This document shows, in pieces, positions 19,003 through 27,557 of a stretch of DNA of 64,000 bases. Every line of letters starts with the position of its first letter. Position 1 is the first letter of the stretch. The translations under genes and the position numbers were made by a program. Below the pieces are notes generated by a model. The model was given only the letters and a program-made list of their open reading frames with translations, made no database searches and was not told the DNA's origin. The stretch is from Hyphomicrobium_A sp965243865 (GTDB lineage: Bacteria; Pseudomonadota; Alphaproteobacteria; Rhizobiales; Hyphomicrobiaceae). Location of the stretch: NCBI RefSeq assembly GCF_965243865.1, contig NZ_OZ251603.1, forward strand, positions 1,302,001-1,366,000. Direction: 5' to 3'.

Positions 19003-20120
19003 GTCCGAGACTCCGCTTCCGCCTGTCGCGCCAACGCAAACAACCTGCGCAATGCGCGCCCAGCCACGGCTGCATCCGCACCGCCGTTCTCCGACGATGC
19101 CTTGAGCCGTTGTGCGATCTCGCCCAGCGCCGGAGAATCGAGCGCGGCCAGATCGGCAGCATCCGCAAACGCGGTCACGCCGCTCATGTCCGCGAACAAA
19201 TGAAACAGGCGCGGCGTCAACTCCGCGAGCTTACCGTCGATCCGCGCCAGCTCCGCCATCGGCACAGCACCCGATAGCTCGAGCGTCATCAAGCAGTGCG
19301 CGGCCGCCCTGCCCAACGCCGAGACCTCGGCATCGATCTGCGCCAGCGATGACACGTCATCGAGCTTTTGCGAACGCCGCAGCCATGTGAAATGAGCAGT
19401 CCGCACCGGCGTCACATCCGGCGGCGCTTCACCGTCGACGTGAACGATGAGTGCATTGCCCGGATCGTTGTCGCGGAACCCATCCGGTTCGGGTGTGCCC
19501 GAATACCAGACGCGATCGGAAATCCGCGTCGTCCCATGCCAGTCGCCCAGCGCCATGTACGCAAGCCGCGCCGACTTCACGCGCGCCGGATCGATCGGAA
19601 CGTTCGCGTCGCCGTTGCTGCCGAATCCCTGCACCGACCCGTGAGCCAGCCCGATGCGCACCGCGCCCGCAGCGATCCCATCCCACCACGCCGTCGGATC
19701 GATCTCGGTCCGCTTTGACGCCAGCGGTGCCGGCAGCAGCACGACACCAGGCGCAAGCTCGGCCGGCTTCGCTTCCAGATGCAGATGAACGTTCTGAGGC
19801 ACCCCAGCGGCCGCGACCCCGCTCCACACGCCACCCGCCCGCGCCGGGTCATGGTTCCCCGGCAGCAGGTGCCAATCGAGTTGCGGATGCGCCTTGAGTT
19901 GCTCCAGCACCCGCCGGATCAACATGTCGGGCACCGTCTCCGCATCGAACACGTCGCCCGCCACCAGCACCGCCGAGCAGCCAGCCGACGTCGCCGCGTC
20001 GGCCAGCCGGCCGATCACATCAAAGCGCGCCTTGCGCAGCACGGTGGCTTCTTCGTCCTGGAAAGACCCGAAGCGCTTACCCAGCTGCCAATCCGCCGTA
20101 TGCAGGAATTTAAAGCTCAT
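18999..20120 (-). CDS. Mre11/SbcD-like DNA repair nuclease (YhaO type)
   Basis: 373-residue calcineurin-like phosphoesterase. Metal-binding motifs appear in order: HTADWQLGK (D-x-H variant, residues 7-10), VAGDVFD, LLPGNHDPAR, GLAHGSVQG and ALGDWHG. This is the Mre11/SbcD nuclease signature. The C-terminal third is a capping domain probably used to contact the ATPase. It is translationally coupled to the YhaN-like ATPase gene. Role inferred: DNA double-strand-end processing. The pair is distinct from canonical SbcCD by the shorter ATPase lacking a zinc hook. Confidence 0.87.
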   Translation of the reverse strand: MSFKFLHTADWQLGKRFGSFQDEEATVLRKARFDVIGRLADAATSAGCSAVLVAGDVFDAETVPDMLIRRVLEQLKAHPQLDWHLLPGNHDPARAGGVWSGVAAAGVPQNVHLHLEAKPAELAPGVVLLPAPLASKRTEIDPTAWWDGIAAGAVRIGLAHGSVQGFGSNGDANVPIDPARVKSARLAYMALGDWHGTTRISDRVWYSGTPEPDGFRDNDPGNALIVHVDGEAPPDVTPVRTAHFTWLRRSQKLDDVSSLAQIDAEVSALGRAAAHCLMTLELSGAVPMAELARIDGKLAELTPRLFHLFADMSGVTAFADAADLAALDSPALGEIAQRLKASSENGGADAAVAGRALRRLFALARQAEAESRT

Positions 20121-20272
20121 CGCCCCATAATGTTCTCGTTACGTTCTCGGCGCAACCCCAAAACGCGCGCACCGAAGTTATCCACAGGGGGGGAACAGCT
20201 GGCGGCAGCAACCTGATTGCCGCCAGCGAACCGGATACCGGACGGCAACGAACGCGCCGCCAGCCAACCGGC

Positions 20273-20473
20273 TCATTCGTCGTCATCGTCGTCGCCTTCC
20301 TCGTCCTCGTCGTCATCGACGAGGCTCTTCAAGGTCTCGACGATCTGCAGCTCGCCATCTTCTTTCGACTCGACCAGCCACTCGGTCAGGATCGTCTCGC
20401 CTTGCTTGAACACGACCTTGAACGGTAGCTCATCGCCCGACACAGGAACGACATCGCCAGTGACAAAAGCCAT
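20273..20473 (-). CDS. Small acidic protein with poly-Asp/Glu tail
   Basis: 66-residue protein. Residues 1-47 form a small beta-rich unit (MAFVTGDVVPVSGDELPF, then VFKQGETILTEWLVES), and the last 16 or so residues are almost entirely Asp and Glu. GGAGGG lies 5 bases before this ATG, so an upstream in-frame ATG at 20518 is rejected. No family name is recognised. The gene stands 152 bases upstream of the YhaO-like gene on the same strand and could share its transcript. Confidence 0.7.
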   Translation of the reverse strand: MAFVTGDVVPVSGDELPFKVVFKQGETILTEWLVESKEDGELQIVETLKSLVDDDEDEEGDDDDDE

Positions 20474-20699
20474 GCTGACCCTCCATGCGTTTCGCCGGCA
20501 CGCTCTGAGGGCGGGCACGGCCTGCGCAGCCTAGTTGGGATTCGAATTATTTCGAGCGTGCGGGCAGCATCTAATCCGCTGTGGAAAACCCCTTCAGGAC
20601 AAAATCTTGGCGCAATGGGCTTAGCGCGCCGCGCGGCCGTCCGGTCTCCTGGTGCGGGCGCCACCCGCTATGCGCCGTCACCGAACACTTCTAGTTTAG

Positions 20700-20746
20700 C
20701 CGCCGCAATTTCCAGCAGCGGCGGGGATCACCCTCGCCGCTTTTTT
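20700..20746 (+). terminator. Attenuator-like leader of the M48 protease gene
   Basis: CCGCCGC (20700-20706) can pair perfectly with GCGGCGG (20718-20724). That same segment can instead pair with CCCTCGCCGC (20731-20740) to make a 9-bp stem with one bulged T and an ATCA loop, directly followed by TTTTTT (20741-20746). These look like mutually exclusive antiterminator and terminator hairpins. The Shine-Dalgarno GAGGGA starts right after the T-run, and the ATG is 11 bases downstream. No plus-strand gene lies upstream that needs terminating. Confidence 0.55.
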
Positions 20747-20757
20747 GAGGGAAGCGC

Positions 20758-22458
20758 ATGGCTCGCCTGTTCTTTGCTTCGTTCGTTACGATCGGCCTCA
20801 TCTTCGGCATGGTATGCGGCGTCATTCTCGCCGCGCTCGTCTTCACCGAGAACGTCGATCTCGGCTTCGCCATCGGCCTCACCATTCTCATCAACGGCGT
20901 GATCTGGCTCATCAGCCCGTGGCTCAGCGATCTGACGCTGCGCTGGTTCAACAAGATGGCCTTCCTGGACGACACGGAGGTGAAAGCGCGTTATCCGGGC
21001 GTCCATCAGCTCATCCACTCGGTTGCCGACGAATACAAGTTCAGCGCCCCCCGCATTGGCCTCATTCCCGACCGCAACCCCACCGCATTCACTTACGGTC
21101 TGCTGCGCTCAAATGCGCGCATCGTCGTCACCGACGGGATCTTCGAATTTTTGAACGAGGACGAGCAGCGCGCCGTCGTCGCCCACGAGCTCGGCCACAT
21201 CGTCAACCGCGACTTCATCGTCATGACCGCCGCAGGCACGTTGGTGCAGATTCTCTATCAGGTGTACGCGGCATCGATGCGCTCCAGCCGCGGCGGCAGC
21301 GGCAAGAACAAGGGCGGGCAGGCGTTTGTCGCCATCGCCGCCATCGTCATGTATTACATCGGCATCTACCTGCTCTATTATCTCAGCCGCACGCGCGAAT
21401 ATCTCGCTGACGCTTTCTCCGCCGAGCATGTCGAGGGACGTCACCTCGCTTCGGCTCTGGTGAAAATCGCCTACGGCATCGTCAAGGTCGAAGACACAGA
21501 GGAAACGCAGAGCCTGCTGCAGAGCACGCGTCACCTCGGCGTCATCGACGTGAAGAACGCGCGCTATTCCGGCCTCGAAGCCGAGAGTGATCTGCAAAGC
21601 CCCGAGCGTGCATCGGAAGCCATGCTGTTCGATGCCCACAATCCATGGGCCCGCCTCATCGAGCTGAACTCTACGCACCCTCTCACTGGCATGCGCATAT
21701 CGCACTTGGGCGAGATCGCGCGCCAGAAGGCGCAGCCGTTCCCGGACTACGATCTGGCCGCCGCCGCCCAGCGCGTGCGTCTGGACAAGCCCGCACTCTG
21801 GCGACAGTTCACCTGGGAGCTTGGCATCCTCGTGCTGCCCGCGGTGCTCGCAGTGCTCGCCGCCTTCACTGGCGTCTGGCCGCTGATCCCGGCAGGCTTC
21901 GCGCTCGGCGTGCTGATCACCTTGCCCCTGCGCTACCCGTCGACGTCGGCTTCGGCGACCACCGTCGCCACCCTGATGACCAACCCCGCAGCCTCGCCCG
22001 TGATCGGACGCCCCGCTCAGCTCACCGGCAAAGCCATCGGACGAGCCAACCCGGGCTTCATCGCGGGCGAGGATGTCATCTACCAGGACAAAACCGGCCT
22101 GCTGACGGCCGACTTCCGCTCGATGCTCGGTTTCATCGGCGACCTCTTCGCTGGCTGGCGGCGGGTGCCCAAGCACCTCGGCCAGGACGGACAGCTCACC
22201 GGCTGGTTCCGCCGCAGCATGGGCGGCTATATCATCACCAAGGAGATGCGATCGACCGCCGGCGTCCTCCGCGCACGCCCCTATTTCTGGCAGGCCGCAG
22301 TCTCGCTGGTAGTCCTCCTCGCCAGCCTCTACGCCGCCATCGTCGGCATGGGCACCGTCGCCAACGAACTCGGGTACAAATCGCAAATTCGCGAATCGGG
22401 CGGGCACAAAAGGCACACCAACACTGAATTTCCAAGCGAAATTGGCCCCGAAGAATAG
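20758..22458 (+). CDS. M48-family membrane metalloprotease (HtpX-like)
   Basis: 566-residue inner-membrane zinc protease. Two N-terminal membrane segments (about 5-28 and 36-56) precede HELGH (143-147) within VVAHELGHIVNRD. Another hydrophobic segment near 195-205 is followed by the third-ligand motif SRTREYLADAFSAE. The first 300 residues match HtpX-type quality-control proteases. The C-terminal 250 residues, with more hydrophobic segments (about 352-385 and near the end), make it much longer than HtpX (about 290) and resemble the larger M48 variants. The leader contains an attenuator-like structure. Confidence 0.88.
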   Translation: MARLFFASFVTIGLIFGMVCGVILAALVFTENVDLGFAIGLTILINGVIWLISPWLSDLTLRWFNKMAFLDDTEVKARYPGVHQLIHSVADEYKFSAPRIGLIPDRNPTAFTYGLLRSNARIVVTDGIFEFLNEDEQRAVVAHELGHIVNRDFIVMTAAGTLVQILYQVYAASMRSSRGGSGKNKGGQAFVAIAAIVMYYIGIYLLYYLSRTREYLADAFSAEHVEGRHLASALVKIAYGIVKVEDTEETQSLLQSTRHLGVIDVKNARYSGLEAESDLQSPERASEAMLFDAHNPWARLIELNSTHPLTGMRISHLGEIARQKAQPFPDYDLAAAAQRVRLDKPALWRQFTWELGILVLPAVLAVLAAFTGVWPLIPAGFALGVLITLPLRYPSTSASATTVATLMTNPAASPVIGRPAQLTGKAIGRANPGFIAGEDVIYQDKTGLLTADFRSMLGFIGDLFAGWRRVPKHLGQDGQLTGWFRRSMGGYIITKEMRSTAGVLRARPYFWQAAVSLVVLLASLYAAIVGMGTVANELGYKSQIRESGGHKRHTNTEFPSEIGPEE

Positions 22459-22597
22459 CCCGGCCAAGACAACGGAGTCGTATCGGCCACAGCTGCGGCC
22501 GCATTGATGCCAAGACTGCCGGGATAGATTGTCGCTTGCCCGTTGTTGGGGCAAAACGTTTGCAATGCCGAATCGATTTGATGGAGTGACAATCGAC

Positions 22598-23143
22598 ATG
22601 CGGGTCGTCGCACTTTGCCTGGCCGGCTTTGTTTCTGCCCTTGGCCTGACATCGACGGCATCGCGCGCCGAGAACCTCGACGGTTACTGGATGGACTCGC
22701 ACGGCGAGGTCATCATGCAGTTCGGCCCATGCGGACGTAACCGTTGCGGACGCGTCGCATGGCTCAAGAAGCCGCGCGGGCCCGACCGCGGCCCGCTGCG
22801 CGACTTCCGCAACCCCGATGCCAAGCTCCAGTCGCGCTTCGTCTGCGGACTGGTTGTCGTCAGCGGCTTCAAGAAGCAGCCGGACGGAACCTGGGCTGAC
22901 GGCAACGTCTACGTTCCCGATCTCGGCACCAGCTTCAGCGGCTATGCCGAGGTGCTCAGCCAGAGCAAGGTGAAGGTAACCGGCTATATGCTGCTACCGA
23001 TCCTCGGATCGTCCGAAGTGTGGACGCGTGTGATCCGCAAGCCGCCGACATGCGAAGAGCAGGCGAAGATGATCGCTGACGGGACCTGGTCGGTGGACAT
23101 CTCCACTTGGCCTCCCATTCCACCCCCTGTCGCCTCGCGCTGA
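22598..23143 (+). CDS. Exported DUF2147-family protein
   Basis: 181-residue exported protein with a signal peptide (MRVVALCLAGFVSALG..ASRA, cleavage near residue 23). It belongs to the DUF2147 family: YWMDSHGEVIMQFGPC, CGRVAWLKKPRG, DGTWADGNVYVPDLGTSFSGYAEV, then KVKVTGYMLLPILGSSEVWTRV. It may be a lipocalin-like beta domain, but the molecular role is not established. GGAGTG upstream supports the ATG at 22598 over the upstream TTG frame. A second DUF2147 gene lies 0.8 kb downstream on the same strand. Confidence 0.82.
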   Translation: MRVVALCLAGFVSALGLTSTASRAENLDGYWMDSHGEVIMQFGPCGRNRCGRVAWLKKPRGPDRGPLRDFRNPDAKLQSRFVCGLVVVSGFKKQPDGTWADGNVYVPDLGTSFSGYAEVLSQSKVKVTGYMLLPILGSSEVWTRVIRKPPTCEEQAKMIADGTWSVDISTWPPIPPPVASR

Positions 23144-23168
23144 TCAGGCCCGCGCTGGAGCAAGCCTC

Positions 23169-23786
23169 ATGCGCCTCGGCACCATGAGCTTCCAAAGCAC
23201 GGCCGCTTACTTTTCACGCGCGCTGCTGGCAGCTCTTCTCACGGTCCTCATTTCCGGCGCTGCAAGCGCGCAGACGATCCCGAAGCAGAAGGGGCCCGCG
23301 CGCATCTTCGCTCAGTTCGATTTCTACTGCCTCAAGCACATTCCCGATCTTACTGGCATCGAGCGCGCCGCCGGTTTTGGCGAGTACGACCAGTTGCTCG
23401 GCGATGATCTGGCGCCGTACGTGCCGGAAGCGCGCTACGACAAGCTGTTCGGCTGGCGCTATCACGACCACGGCGACGAATTCATTCTCACGGCTATGCG
23501 CAGCGAAGCCGACGATGCAGTGAAGCGCGAGGCCCCCGCATATGCCGCCGCCACCGGAACGACGTGCGCTCTGCGTGTGCCCAATACGCAACCCGAACTG
23601 TTGCTCGGCGAATTGACGCGGGCGGTCGGGCGCCCCGCTGACAAAACGTGGCTCGATGGCGCCACGCGCGTGTACTCGTGGACACACCAAAAAGCAGACA
23701 CTTTGAGCTTCATTCAATTCCATGCGCCTGAAATTGCAGGCGCAAAAGCTATGCTCAGCGCGAGCCTCTACATGAAAAAGCGGTAA
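23169..23786 (+). CDS. Exported protein of unknown function
   Basis: 205 residues with a signal peptide (hydrophobic core ALLAALLTVLISGAASA, cleavage about residue 34). The mature part has two cysteines (in FYCLKH and TTCALRV) that could form a disulfide. No family is recognised. It begins 25 bases after a DUF2147 gene and precedes another by 135 bases, so all three may be co-expressed. GGAG lies about 9 bases before the start. An in-frame ATG at residue 6 is an alternative. Confidence 0.68.
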   Translation: MRLGTMSFQSTAAYFSRALLAALLTVLISGAASAQTIPKQKGPARIFAQFDFYCLKHIPDLTGIERAAGFGEYDQLLGDDLAPYVPEARYDKLFGWRYHDHGDEFILTAMRSEADDAVKREAPAYAAATGTTCALRVPNTQPELLLGELTRAVGRPADKTWLDGATRVYSWTHQKADTLSFIQFHAPEIAGAKAMLSASLYMKKR

Positions 23787-23921
23787 ACGCGCTGCGTCTG
23801 TGCCCTGTTCCACACGGAACTGCGCTGACCTCACGAAAGCGTTGATCTGCGTGGCGGATCGGCCGCTTGCGCGCGGACCTGCATTTGCCTAGGTCAAGAC
23901 CAGCAGTTTTCGGAGGTACCC

Positions 23922-24734
23922 ATGCGCCTTTCTCGTATCACCTTGCCCTGCGCCAGCTTCGCCTTTGCGATGCTCTCGACAGCCGGCGCGCATGCCGACA
24001 CTTCGCCGCTCGGCGTTTGGATTGATCACACTGGCCGCGGCGCCGTCGAAATTATCGAATGCGATGGCAAGCTCTGCGGTCGCGTTGCCTGGACGAAAGA
24101 CTCCGGCGACGCCAAGGACTGCGGCAAGCAGATCATCGGCAACGTCGCCCCAGTGGGTAAGAACAAGTGGGACAACGGCTGGATCTATGATCCAGATCGT
24201 GGCCGCAAGTTCGACGTCGAGCTGACCGCGCTCGACAACGGCAAGCTGCGCGTCAAAGGCTACGCCGGCACCAAATGGCTGAGCGAGACGTTCACGTGGA
24301 AGCGCGCTCCCGCCGATCTGCAGACCTGCGCCGCAGCTACGACCACTGAAGCCAGCGCTCCGCAGAAGCCTGACGCGGCGGCGACGTCTGAAACAGCGAA
24401 GGCCGACACCGGCACCAAGCCGGCATCCGGCGCTGTGACGACACCTGTTCCGCTCAATGCCGCTAACGCCGACGACGCTCAGAAGCCGGCGGCGACGACT
24501 GACAAGAACGTCGACGCGAAAAAGCCTGCAATCGCCAAGGCCGACCCGAGCGACGACGATGACGCGAGCGACGCGCCCGAGGGCAACGGCAAGGGCCGGG
24601 TTCTCGCACGCCTCATGAACGAGCTCGAGAGCGGCGACGGTCCGGTGAAACTGAAGCGCACCGGCAAGACGTGCAAGGTGACAGCGCCTTACGTCGGCGT
24701 CATCAGCTTCCCCTGCGACCGCGACAACGACTAA
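23922..24734 (+). CDS. DUF2147 protein with Ala/Thr-rich linker and extra C-terminal module
   Basis: 270 residues: signal peptide (residues 1-25, ending AGAHA), DUF2147 domain (about 27-130: GVWIDHTGRGAVEIIEC, LCGRVAW, NGWIYDPDRGRKFDVEL, VKGYAG), a long Ala/Thr/Lys/Asp-rich linker (about 135-220), and a C-terminal segment with GRVLARLMNELES and two cysteines in KTCKVTAPYVGVISFPC. Ordinary DUF2147 proteins stop after the first domain, so this is a two-module variant. A strong terminator follows. Confidence 0.8.
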   Translation: MRLSRITLPCASFAFAMLSTAGAHADTSPLGVWIDHTGRGAVEIIECDGKLCGRVAWTKDSGDAKDCGKQIIGNVAPVGKNKWDNGWIYDPDRGRKFDVELTALDNGKLRVKGYAGTKWLSETFTWKRAPADLQTCAAATTTEASAPQKPDAAATSETAKADTGTKPASGAVTTPVPLNAANADDAQKPAATTDKNVDAKKPAIAKADPSDDDDASDAPEGNGKGRVLARLMNELESGDGPVKLKRTGKTCKVTAPYVGVISFPCDRDND

Positions 24735-24760
24735 GTCCCTCGCAGGACTTCCTACTTGCA

Positions 24761-24792
24761 AAAGCCCGCGCCGAAAGGTTGCGGGCTTTCTT
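24761..24792 (+). terminator. Rho-independent terminator
   Basis: AAAGCCCGC and GCGGGCTTT form a 9-bp stem with an 11-base loop, followed by CTTG. It stands 27 bases after the DUF2147 stop and just before the convergent GNAT stop at 24798, so it may act in both directions. In the minus direction the AAAG start gives a short T-run. Confidence 0.8.
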
Positions 24793-24797
24793 GCCGT

Positions 24798-25331
24798 TCA
24801 CAACGCACGCCCGAGAAACACAAGTTCGCTCCCATTGATGACCGCGCGCGCACGCGGCGCAAATCCGGCGCGCTCATAAAAGCGCACGTTGCGCGCATCC
24901 GCCGATGTGACCACGTGCGCGCCCTTGGCGCCCGCCCGCTTCGCATCCGACGCGAACGCCTCGATCAATGAGGCGCCAATACCGCGACTGCGATACGCTG
25001 GCGCCAGATTGATATGCAGATGCGCCGGATACGTTTCGGTCGCTGCAGTGAACGCATCGATTGCGCTAGGCTCGTCAAGCGCCGCCACCAGATAGCCGGC
25101 AACCGAGCCATCGGCCGATAGCGCCACATAAGCCCATTCGGGATATTGCTTCAGGTACCGCCCGAACCACCGCTCGCGAAAGGCGGCACGCGCCTCGTCG
25201 CTCGCAAACGTCTTCGTATTGCTCGATTCAAAGAAAATCTGATCGAGCTCGCGCGTAGTCGTCTGGGTGGGGGTAACGTCCTGCCAACGCCGGATCACGA
25301 CGGGTAAAGCGGCAGCGTGCGTCTCGGCCAT
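24798..25331 (-). CDS. GNAT-family N-acetyltransferase
   Basis: 177 residues. The acetyl-CoA loop motif is YRSRGIGASLIEAF, preceded by the beta4 strand AHLHINLAPA and followed by RNVRFYERAGFAPR. The N-terminal AFRERWFGRYLKQYPEWAYVA is typical of the COG0456-like group. The acceptor substrate is unknown. It lies 75 bases downstream of the glycine-rich exported protein on the same strand. Confidence 0.85.
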   Translation of the reverse strand: MAETHAAALPVVIRRWQDVTPTQTTTRELDQIFFESSNTKTFASDEARAAFRERWFGRYLKQYPEWAYVALSADGSVAGYLVAALDEPSAIDAFTAATETYPAHLHINLAPAYRSRGIGASLIEAFASDAKRAGAKGAHVVTSADARNVRFYERAGFAPRARAVINGSELVFLGRAL

Positions 25332-25406
25332 CGGATCGTGCTCGTCTCACCCGCAATGCGAAAGGGCCGGATCGTGTCCGGCCCTCCGCATCCTCGAACG
25401 AGGCGA

Positions 25407-25904
25407 TTAATCTTCGATGCACGCGTAGTATCGGTTCCACCAATAACGGCTTCGCGTGGCAACTGCACGGCGCCGCAACGGTTCGCACGAGGCGTAATCC
25501 GAGCCGTAATCGTCGTAATAGTAGTAGGGGTACGCGCCGAACCCGTAGACGTAGGGATATCCACGGAAACGCGGGCCGCGATGGTGACGGTGACCGCCAC
25601 CCGGCTTAGGACCGTGGTAGTGCCCCCTGCCTGGGCCGCGAGGCCCGCCACCAAAGCGCGGACCGCCCGAGCGAGGGCCACCATGGAAGCGCGGACCACC
25701 TCCACCACCGCCATGCATACGGGGGCCACCACCGCCGCCACCACGCATGCCCGGGCCGCCACCTGTACGACCCACCTGATCGACCAGGCCCTGCGGCGCC
25801 ACCGCGACAGGCGCCTTGGTGAAGGGGGCAGCGCCCGCGGGCAGCGCGGCGATGAATGCAAAGGCCACCGCAAGCGGCCCTGCCGTTGTGAGAAATCTTG
25901 TCAT
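25407..25904 (-). CDS. Gly/His/Tyr-rich exported protein with C-x21-C tail (copy 1)
   Basis: 165 residues. A signal peptide (MTRFLTTAGPLAVAFAFIAALPAGA) is followed by a Gly/Pro/Arg/His-rich region (about 45-115), a tyrosine-rich patch (YPYYYYDDYG), and a terminal segment that starts at a cysteine, carries RRRAVAT and WWNRYYAC, and ends four residues later. The two cysteines are 21 residues apart. AGGAGA lies 7 bases before this ATG, so a longer upstream frame is rejected. It is one of three adjacent genes with the same terminal motif. No named family is recognised. Confidence 0.72.
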   Translation of the reverse strand: MTRFLTTAGPLAVAFAFIAALPAGAAPFTKAPVAVAPQGLVDQVGRTGGGPGMRGGGGGGPRMHGGGGGGPRFHGGPRSGGPRFGGGPRGPGRGHYHGPKPGGGHRHHRGPRFRGYPYVYGFGAYPYYYYDDYGSDYASCEPLRRRAVATRSRYWWNRYYACIED

Positions 25905-26111
25905 TAGAGGTCTCCTGGAACTGAGCCTCCGGGGCGTCGCTTCGACCGCGCCGACGGGTGCGGGGGAAAGCCGGCGTTCGGAAAGCATTAACTATGTGGA
26001 GACGCCGGGCTGCGTGTCCAAGATCCGGCGCTACCGCAATCGTGATCGGCGGACCTGAACCGGACCTGAATAAACCCTCTTCGCCCCCTGCGAGGGCTCG
26101 ACCGGTAGACG

Positions 26112-26594
26112 CTAGTCCTTGGCCTTGGAGCACGCGTGATAGCGGTCCCACGCGGCGCGCTTCCCACTGGATAGCGCATTGCGCCGGAGTGCAGCGCACT
26201 CCGATTGAGACGAGGCCACTTCGTCTGCGTAGCGGATCGGGTAGCCACGGCTACTGTAGCCAGCAGGGGGAGTATAGACCCCATTGAAGCTCGGACTATA
26301 AAGATGACTGCCACGAACGGTTAGCGGCACGCTGACCCCCGGTGCAATGGAGCCAAAGCGCGTAGCACTTTGCTTGGATTTGTCGTCCGCAGATTTGTCC
26401 TGACCACTAGTGCGCTTTGACTTGCTCTTGCTGGTGCGCTGGCCTTCGTCCTCGGCGATCTTCTTCTGCGCAACGGTTTGAACGACTGGCTCCGAGCCGG
26501 GCGCCCGCTTTGCCACCGGAAGGGCTGTCGCGGTCGAGATCGTGGCTGCACTCCCCAAGGCCAGTGCACAAGCCGCGAAGACTGCTCGATGCAT
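26112..26594 (-). CDS. Exported Ser/Lys-rich protein with C-x21-C tail (copy 2)
   Basis: 160 residues. The signal peptide ends near ATALP. A Lys/Ser/Asp-rich low-complexity stretch (about 45-80) is followed by a Tyr/Pro/Gly-rich segment and the terminal motif SECAALRRNALSS ... WDRYHAC with the cysteines exactly 21 residues apart. The ATG at 26594 has GGGGA 6 bases upstream. The ATG at 26606 has no such signal. It is a paralogue of the neighbouring genes by its tail only; the middle regions differ. The gene has 207 bases before copy 1 and 116 after copy 3. Confidence 0.7.
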   Translation of the reverse strand: MHRAVFAACALALGSAATISTATALPVAKRAPGSEPVVQTVAQKKIAEDEGQRTSKSKSKRTSGQDKSADDKSKQSATRFGSIAPGVSVPLTVRGSHLYSPSFNGVYTPPAGYSSRGYPIRYADEVASSQSECAALRRNALSSGKRAAWDRYHACSKAKD

Positions 26595-26710
26595 CGTGTT
26601 CCCCATGAGCTGTAGCGCGCCTCGCGGCGGCCCTCCATTTCCAATACGTTAACCCAATCTGGAAGTCTCACCGCAAATGATCAAGGTCGCTAGCCGCTAA
26701 TTGGCGCGAT

Positions 26711-27055
26711 TTATCCGCCAAGGCAGGCCCGATAGCGCGTCCACCAGTTGTCATTCTTCGTGGCTATCGCGCGCCGCGCGTATTTCCGGCACGAACCCGG
26801 CGAGCGGTCATCGTCGCTATAGTAGCGATAATAATACGGCTCTTTGCTGCCGCGATCCCGCACGTCGCCGGCACCGCGCATCGGGGGCGGAGGGTTACCC
26901 TTCAAGCCGCCATAAGTGCCGCCTGGGCCCGCCCGGTGCGCATCGCTCGAGTAGGGCTTGGCAACGCCGGGACGCCGGTCCGGCATAGCCGCATCGACCA
27001 CCGACGCGGAAGCAGCGAAGAGACCAAAGGCAATCACGATACGAGCGGGGTGCAT
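26711..27055 (-). CDS. Exported protein with C-x21-C tail (copy 3)
   Basis: 114 residues. Signal peptide MHPARIVIAFGLFAASASVVDA, then a short Gly/Pro-rich middle, YYYRYYSDDD, and the terminal motif CRKYARRAIAT ... WWTRYRAC, again with 21 residues between the cysteines. GGAGG lies 6 bases before the ATG. The tail is followed by only three residues, as in copy 1. It is the shortest of the three and probably closest to the minimal form of the family. Confidence 0.72.
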   Translation of the reverse strand: MHPARIVIAFGLFAASASVVDAAMPDRRPGVAKPYSSDAHRAGPGGTYGGLKGNPPPPMRGAGDVRDRGSKEPYYYRYYSDDDRSPGSCRKYARRAIATKNDNWWTRYRACLGG

Positions 27056-27110
27056 GTCAAATCCTCCGCGGCAACACCCCCCTTATATGGGATGTCGCCG
27101 CGGATTGTGT

Positions 27111-27467
27111 TTACGCCGGCGCGGGCACTGGATCCTCGGCACCATCGTCAGGCTGCTGCGGCAGAGGAACCTCGCCGTAGTTCGGACTGAACGGCTGCGT
27201 TGGATCGTCCTCACGCTGGAACATGCGCGCCACCGGGGGCCGTTGCGCCTCCCGACCGTCGTTTTCCAGGTCGACAGGCACCACCGGTCGTGGGGGTTGC
27301 GGTGACGCAAACGCACTTACCAGGCCGCTGTTGGGCAGCGGCGCTACTGAGCTGCAACCGCCGAGCGCAGCGGCTGCCAGCGAGATAAGGAGCGCCACGC
27401 GAACGCATGACGCTCCTTTTCCGGCCGTACGCTGGCCGGTACGCACATACGAACGCGACGACCACAT
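27111..27467 (-). CDS. Small lipoprotein of unknown function
   Basis: 118 residues with a hydrophobic stretch VALLISLAAAALGGC forming a lipobox, so Cys38 would be the lipidated residue. The remainder is short and rich in Pro, Asp and Gln, with no recognisable domain. GAGGCG precedes the ATG. The N-terminal region before the hydrophobic core is long (about 23 residues), so an internal start is possible. It is upstream of, and on the same strand as, the three C-x21-C proteins. Confidence 0.66.
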   Translation of the reverse strand: MWSSRSYVRTGQRTAGKGASCVRVALLISLAAAALGGCSSVAPLPNSGLVSAFASPQPPRPVVPVDLENDGREAQRPPVARMFQREDDPTQPFSPNYGEVPLPQQPDDGAEDPVPAPA

Positions 27468-27557
27468 GGGTAAACGCCTCTCAACCAGAAACGCGACTGG
27501 GAGAGAGTGTGCGCGCCCTTGGTTAATGGCCGCCTAACTGGCGTATCAAAATGACGA

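Noticed and set aside
20558..20757. Leader peptide for the M48 attenuator
   Set aside because: The open plus-strand frame has no stop before the hairpins and runs on into the protease gene in another frame, so no classical short leader peptide is seen.
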